Below, one piece after another: positions 4,894 through 8,085 of a DNA stretch of 8,085 bases; within the stretch, counting starts at the first letter, position 1; each line of letters starts with the position of its first letter. A model generated the notes under the pieces. That model searched no databases and was not told the DNA's origin. It saw nothing but the letters and a program-made list of their open reading frames with translations. A program made the position numbers and the translations under genes. Source of the stretch: Candidatus Hydrogenedentota bacterium (GTDB lineage Bacteria > Hydrogenedentota > Hydrogenedentia > Hydrogenedentales > CAITNO01); the NCBI GenBank assembly GCA_903822375.1, contig CAIJOU010000466.1:1-8085 (forward strand). Reading direction: 5' to 3'.

Positions 4894-6213
4894 GTGCAGA
4901 TAAAACGATATGACATCACCGACGACGACGCGCTCAAAATGCTGCGCGCCGCAATCGTTGAACGCGCCCTCACAGGCGAGGCCGGAGATGCGCCGCGCAT
5001 CGCGAGCGTCCGCGCCATCGTCGACGCGGTGCGCCGCGAGGGCGATGCGGCGGTCGCGGAACTTACCGAGCGCTTTGACGGCGTGCGGCTTGATCCGTCG
5101 CGATTTGAGGTTACCCCCGAGGAAATGGACCAGGCCGCGGCCTCCCTTGAACCGAAGCTGCTGGCCATGCTGCAGCGGGCACATGACAATATCCGCAGTT
5201 TCCACGGGAAGCACCTCCGCGAGTCCTGGGAGGACACCTTTGAGGACGGCACCGTAATCGGCCAGCGCATCACGCCCATCGAAAGCGCCGGCGTGTATGT
5301 GCCCGGCGGCAAGGCGTTCTACCCCTCGTCCGTGCTCATGAACATCGCTCCGGCCCGCGTGGCCGGCGTCAAAGAAATCATCATGGTCTCGCCGCCGACG
5401 TACAACGGCGACATTCACCCCGGCGTGCTCGCCGCCGCGCGCATTGCCGGCGCGACGCGGGTGTTCCGCGTGGGCGGCGCCCAGGCCGTGGCCGCGCTGG
5501 CCTACGGCACCGCCACCATACCGGCCGTCTGCAAAATCACGGGACCGGGCAATTTCTATGTGACGGCCGCCAAAGCCCTTGTGCGGCAGGCGGTGGACAT
5601 CGACAGCGAGGCGGGCCCCTCCGAGGTGGTGGTCATCGCCGACGCCGACGCCGACCCGCGTTTCGTGGCCTATGAACTGCTCGCCCAGGCCGAGCACGAC
5701 GAAGAGGCCATGCCCGTGCTCATCACGACCTCGGCGCAATTGGCCGACGCCGTGACGGAGTATATCGCCGGGCAGGCGCCTGCGTTGGAACGCGCGGCCA
5801 TCGTGCGCCAGTCGCTCGAATCCTGCGGCGCAATCATGGTGGTGCGTTCCATGGAGGAGGCCATCGACCTGACCAACCTCATCGCGCCGGAGCACCTGAG
5901 CATCCAGGTCAAGATTCCGACCCGGGTCGCCTCGAAGATTGTGAACGCCGGCGCCATTATGCTCGGACCCATGACCCCCGTCGCGGTGGGCGACTATTAC
6001 GCCGGGCCGAACCACATCCTGCCGACAATGCGGCGTGCGCGCTTTTCGTCGCCGCTCACGGCCGAAGACTTTCGCAAGGTGACCAGCGTGCTCTATTACA
6101 CCCGCCAGCGGCTCCGAGAGCAGGCGGAGGACATCATTGAACTCGCGACACTGGAGGGCCTGCAGGCGCACGCCCGTTCGGTGGCCGTGCGCGTGCAGGA
6201 GGATTTCCGATGA
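4894..6213 (+). CDS. hisD: Histidinol dehydrogenase
   Basis: Carries out the last two oxidations of histidine synthesis, L-histidinol to L-histidine with two NAD+, in the cytoplasm as a zinc-dependent dimer. The 439-residue length fits. Visible landmarks are GVYVPGGKAFYPSSVLMN (133-150), ITGPGNFYVTAAK (215-227), DSEAGPSEV (237-245), the catalytic Glu333-His334 in IAPEHLS, and zinc ligands Gln265 and His268 (LLAQAEHDE), Asp367 (VGDYYAGPNH) and His426 (LQAHARSV). All key residues are present, so it should be active. GTG 4894 is chosen because GGAGG lies eight bases upstream (4881-4885); the in-frame GTG at 4879 overlaps that site. It leads a tight run with hisC (ATGA overlap) and a HAD phosphatase. 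The spacer to murA is long and repeat-bearing, so the his genes probably have their own upstream signals, though no clear promoter was found. Confidence 0.98.
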   Translation: MQIKRYDITDDDALKMLRAAIVERALTGEAGDAPRIASVRAIVDAVRREGDAAVAELTERFDGVRLDPSRFEVTPEEMDQAAASLEPKLLAMLQRAHDNIRSFHGKHLRESWEDTFEDGTVIGQRITPIESAGVYVPGGKAFYPSSVLMNIAPARVAGVKEIIMVSPPTYNGDIHPGVLAAARIAGATRVFRVGGAQAVAALAYGTATIPAVCKITGPGNFYVTAAKALVRQAVDIDSEAGPSEVVVIADADADPRFVAYELLAQAEHDEEAMPVLITTSAQLADAVTEYIAGQAPALERAAIVRQSLESCGAIMVVRSMEEAIDLTNLIAPEHLSIQVKIPTRVASKIVNAGAIMLGPMTPVAVGDYYAGPNHILPTMRRARFSSPLTAEDFRKVTSVLYYTRQRLREQAEDIIELATLEGLQAHARSVAVRVQEDFR

Positions 6214-7262
6214 AGTACGGACGAAAAATCTTGGAACCGGTGGCGGGCTACGTGCCGGGCGAACAGCCGACCGACCTGAATGTCATCAAGCTCAACACCA
6301 ACGAGAATCCCTATCCCCCGTCGCCGCGGGTGGTCGAGGCACTGCACGCCCTCGGTACCGAGGCGATGCGCCGTTATCCGGACCCCACGGCCTCCGCTTT
6401 CCGGCGGGAATGCGCGAAACGCCATGGCCTGCCCGGCGCAGACTGGATCATCGCCGGGAACGGCATGGACGAACTGCTCTCGCTGGCCATCCGCACCTTC
6501 GTCGACCCGGACGAGAAGGTTCTTGCACCCTACCCGACCTATTCGCTCTATGACGTGCTCTGCAAACTGCACGGCTGTGAGATGGTCTCCGTCGATTTGG
6601 ACGGGTGTTTCCAGTTGCCCGAGGCCTTCCACACCACCCCGGCGAAGCTGTGCCTGCTCGCCCGGCCCAACGCACCGAGCGGGGTAAGCGTGCCGCGTGC
6701 CGAGGTCGAGCGGCTTTGCCGGAGTTTCCCCGGCATTGTGGTCATCGACGAGGCCTATGTCGACTTCGGTGACGACCACTGCATGGATTTCCCGGAACGT
6801 TTCGGGAATGCCGTGGTCATGCGCACCTTTTCCAAGTCCTTCAGCCTGGCGGGCATGCGCATAGGCATCGCCGTCGCGCGACCTGAAATCATCAACGAGT
6901 TCATGAAGATGAAGGACTCCTATAATATGAGCGCCTTCAGCGAGGCGGCCGCGCTCGCCGCCGTCCAGGACTACGACTATATGCGCGGGAATGTCGAGCG
7001 CGTGCGCGCCACGCGCGGGCGCCTCTTCGCCGAGCTGACCGCGCTGGGATTTGACATCCCGGAATCGCAGAGCAACTTCCTGCTGGCGCGCTGGAACGGC
7101 ACCCCCACGGCACGTGAGATCTTCGAGAGGCTTAAGACCCGCGGCATCTACGTCCGCTACTTCGCACTGCGGGGGCTCGAAAGCGCGCTTCGCATCACCG
7201 TCGGCACCGATGAACAATGCGGGGCGCTGGTGCACGCCTTGGGCGAGATCGTCAAGAAATGA
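6210..7262 (+). CDS. hisC: Histidinol-phosphate aminotransferase
   Basis: A PLP-dependent fold-type I aminotransferase that converts imidazole acetol phosphate and glutamate to histidinol phosphate and 2-oxoglutarate. The 350-residue length is normal. Family marks are LNTNENPYPPSP (28-39), RYPDP (55-59), the phosphate-binding GNGMDELL (83-90), PTYSLY (109-114), Asn154 in RPNAPSG, Asp180 in VIDEAYVDF, the Schiff-base Lys209 in RTFSKSFSLAGMRIG and the substrate-carboxylate Arg328 in LRITVGT. The asparagine motif reads RPNAPSG rather than the commoner NPNNPTG, an acceptable variant. The ATG at 6210 overlaps the hisD stop codon (ATGA) and AGGAGGA lies six bases upstream, giving strong coupling. 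The closely related cobalamin-pathway enzyme CobD is an alternative in principle, but linkage to hisD settles on HisC. Confidence 0.96.
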   Translation: MKYGRKILEPVAGYVPGEQPTDLNVIKLNTNENPYPPSPRVVEALHALGTEAMRRYPDPTASAFRRECAKRHGLPGADWIIAGNGMDELLSLAIRTFVDPDEKVLAPYPTYSLYDVLCKLHGCEMVSVDLDGCFQLPEAFHTTPAKLCLLARPNAPSGVSVPRAEVERLCRSFPGIVVIDEAYVDFGDDHCMDFPERFGNAVVMRTFSKSFSLAGMRIGIAVARPEIINEFMKMKDSYNMSAFSEAAALAAVQDYDYMRGNVERVRATRGRLFAELTALGFDIPESQSNFLLARWNGTPTAREIFERLKTRGIYVRYFALRGLESALRITVGTDEQCGALVHALGEIVKK

Positions 7263-7945
7263 GCCCGCTGCGCCTGCTCAAGCCGGTGGCGCAACTCTTT
7301 CGGCGCCCCAAAGAAGGTCCGGTGTTGCTCTTCGATTTCGACGGCGTTGTCGCCGACAGCCTGGACGCCTACTTCGACGCCTTCACCGGCGTGTGCACCG
7401 AAATGGGTTTTGACCGCATCAGCTCGATGGAGTCACTGTTGGCCCTGTTCGACGGCAATGTGTTCGTGCAGCTTGTTCGTATCGGATTCCCCGTGAGCCG
7501 CCTGCGTGAAATGGCGGTGCGCTTTGCCCCGCGCATCCGGGCCGTTGCGGAAAGCGTCTCCCCCTTCCCCGGCATGCCCGAAACCATGTCCCGGCTTGCC
7601 GCGCGGCATCCCCTCTACATCATCACGTCCAACGACACCGCCGTCGTGCGGGGTTTTCTGGAACGCTACGGCGTGACGGGCGTGCGCGATGTTATCGGTT
7701 CCGACATCGAACCCAGCAAGGTCAAGAAGATCCGCGCCGCACGCAAACGCGAACCGCGCCGCACCCCCTACTACATCGGCGACACGCGCGGCGACATGAC
7801 CGAGGCACGCCGCGCGCGCGCCCTGCCCGTCGCCGTCACCTGGGGCTGGCACGCCGAACCGCGACTTCTCCTGGGTAAACCCTGGCGGGCCGTGCATACC
7901 CCCGAAGAGCTGGAACAGCTCTTTCTTTCCGGGGAGACCCGCTAA
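7259..7945 (+). CDS. HAD-superfamily hydrolase (subfamily IA, phosphatase-like), candidate histidinol-phosphate phosphatase
   Basis: A 228-residue soluble protein with all four HAD motifs: motif I DFDGVVADS with nucleophile Asp26 and acid Asp28, motif II IITSND (Thr123 or Ser124), motif III Lys154 or Lys156 in PSKVKKI, and motif IV YIGDTRGDM with Asp175 and Asp179. A helical cap of about 70 residues sits between motifs I and II, as in phosphoglycolate phosphatase-like enzymes. Residues 1-20 are a short basic extension. The ATG at 7259 overlaps the hisC stop codon by four bases, so the gene is translated with hisC; the ribosome site itself is weak. The HolPase domain of HisB is a different HAD class with a zinc loop, absent here. 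Because dephosphorylation of histidinol phosphate is the step between HisC and HisD, position suggests this enzyme does it. That is inference; a general phosphosugar or phosphoglycolate phosphatase is the alternative. Confidence 0.88.
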   Translation: MSPLRLLKPVAQLFRRPKEGPVLLFDFDGVVADSLDAYFDAFTGVCTEMGFDRISSMESLLALFDGNVFVQLVRIGFPVSRLREMAVRFAPRIRAVAESVSPFPGMPETMSRLAARHPLYIITSNDTAVVRGFLERYGVTGVRDVIGSDIEPSKVKKIRAARKREPRRTPYYIGDTRGDMTEARRARALPVAVTWGWHAEPRLLLGKPWRAVHTPEELEQLFLSGETR

Positions 7946-7953
7946 GTAAGTAT

Positions 7954-7976
7954 CCCCCGGCAAAGCCGGGGGCTTT
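7954..7976 (+). terminator. Strong GC hairpin after the his genes, possible terminator
   Basis: CCCCCGGC at 7954-7961 pairs perfectly with GCCGGGGG at 7965-7972 around AAA, nine bases after the HAD stop codon. The trailing CTTTAATG has only three consecutive T, so as an intrinsic terminator it is mediocre. It may serve as the end of the hisD-hisC-HAD transcript, or be the first stem of the structured region that follows, or both. Read on the minus strand, AAAGCCCCCGGC etc. also looks like the end hairpin of IS200/IS605-type elements. Confidence 0.5.
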
Positions 7977-8045
7977 AATGTTGTGAGCCGCTCAAAGCGG
8001 CTATGCGTGGTCGCTAACGCGGCCCCGCCGTTTGGGAGCCACCTT

Positions 8046-8085
8046 ATGGTGGCCAACCTGTCACTACAGCAGATTCAACTGGTCC
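8046..8085 (+). CDS. Possible start of a gene running off the right edge
   Basis: ATG at 8046 opens 13 codons to the window edge (MVANLSLQQIQLV) and GGGAG at 8034-8038 lies seven bases upstream, a fair ribosome site. The ATG is inside the loop and 3' arm of the GCCACC/GGTGGC hairpin, which would hide it. Thirteen residues show no family. If the region is a guide RNA this frame is chance; the two readings compete. Confidence 0.15.
   Translation, partial: MVANLSLQQIQLV

Larger units (their letters stand above)
7946..8085 (+). ncRNA. Candidate structured RNA (possible HEARO/omega RNA of an IscB-like element), incomplete
   Basis: These 140 bases hold four back-to-back stem-loops: CCCCCGGC/GCCGGGGG (7954-7972), AGCCGCT/AGCGGCT with a CAA loop (7986-8002), GGTCGC/GCGGCC with a TAAC loop and one G-T pair (8009-8024), and GCCACC/GGTGGC with a TTAT loop (8038-8053). 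Such density goes beyond what a terminator needs. About 14 bases after the last stem comes ACAGCAGATTCAACTGG; a GC-rich hairpin followed by an AGCNGAU-like segment is also how I remember the scaffold of IscB guide RNAs. In those loci the guide is the host sequence just before the element, here the 3' end of the HAD gene, and iscB lies downstream, here beyond the window. The alternative is the right end of an IS605-type element with tnpB on the minus strand. The structure is seen; the identity is inference from memory. Confidence 0.38.

Noticed and set aside
4609..6171. A 520-codon minus-strand frame opposite murA end and hisD
   Set aside because: Long antisense frames are expected opposite GC-rich genes. 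This one is His/Arg/Gly-rich without motifs and crosses the repeat spacer; hisD on plus is unambiguous.
6096..7235. A 379-codon minus-strand frame opposite hisC
   Set aside because: Fully antisense to an intact hisC with all active-site residues; no motifs of its own.

Overview
The window is a GC-rich chromosomal segment from a free-living bacterium that makes peptidoglycan (murA) and histidine (hisD, hisC). Good Shine-Dalgarno sites, ATGA gene overlaps and NTG starts support a bacterial origin. A GntR regulator beside an enolase-superfamily gene, together with the gene content, would suit an uncultured PVC/Hydrogenedentota-like or deltaproteobacterial lineage. That placement is a guess; no taxonomic marker is present.

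Left part (1-1575, minus strand): a two-gene operon. A FadR/GntR-type repressor comes first and is coupled by an ATGA overlap to a mandelate racemase/enolase-superfamily gene that runs off the left edge. It is probably a substrate-inducible catabolic unit for an acid-sugar-like compound. A 421-bp divergent spacer (1576-1996) follows. It holds a likely regulator promoter, three CCGGTG-centred candidate operator sites, a likely plus-strand promoter and a structured leader.

Centre (1997-4739, plus strand): tpiA (triosephosphate isomerase) and secG (Sec translocon subunit, with an unusually long Ala/Pro-rich tail) form a short operon closed by a good intrinsic terminator. murA follows. A 154-bp spacer of about 39% G+C after murA carries two blocks of degenerate 7-bp repeats and a perfect 9-bp hairpin.

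Right part (4894-7945, plus strand): hisD, hisC and a HAD-family phosphatase overlap successively by ATGA and must be co-translated. hisD and hisC encode the last and an earlier step of histidine synthesis. The HAD gene sits where a histidinol-phosphate phosphatase would be useful, so it is a candidate for that missing step. hisG, which often lies between murA and hisD in other bacteria, is absent here.

Right edge (7946-8085): no confident gene, but four consecutive stem-loops packed into 100 bases directly after the HAD stop codon. The layout suggests a structured RNA, possibly the guide-bearing RNA (HEARO/omega RNA) of an IscB-type element or the end of an IS200/IS605-type element, cut by the window edge. 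This is the least ordinary part of the window and remains unproven.
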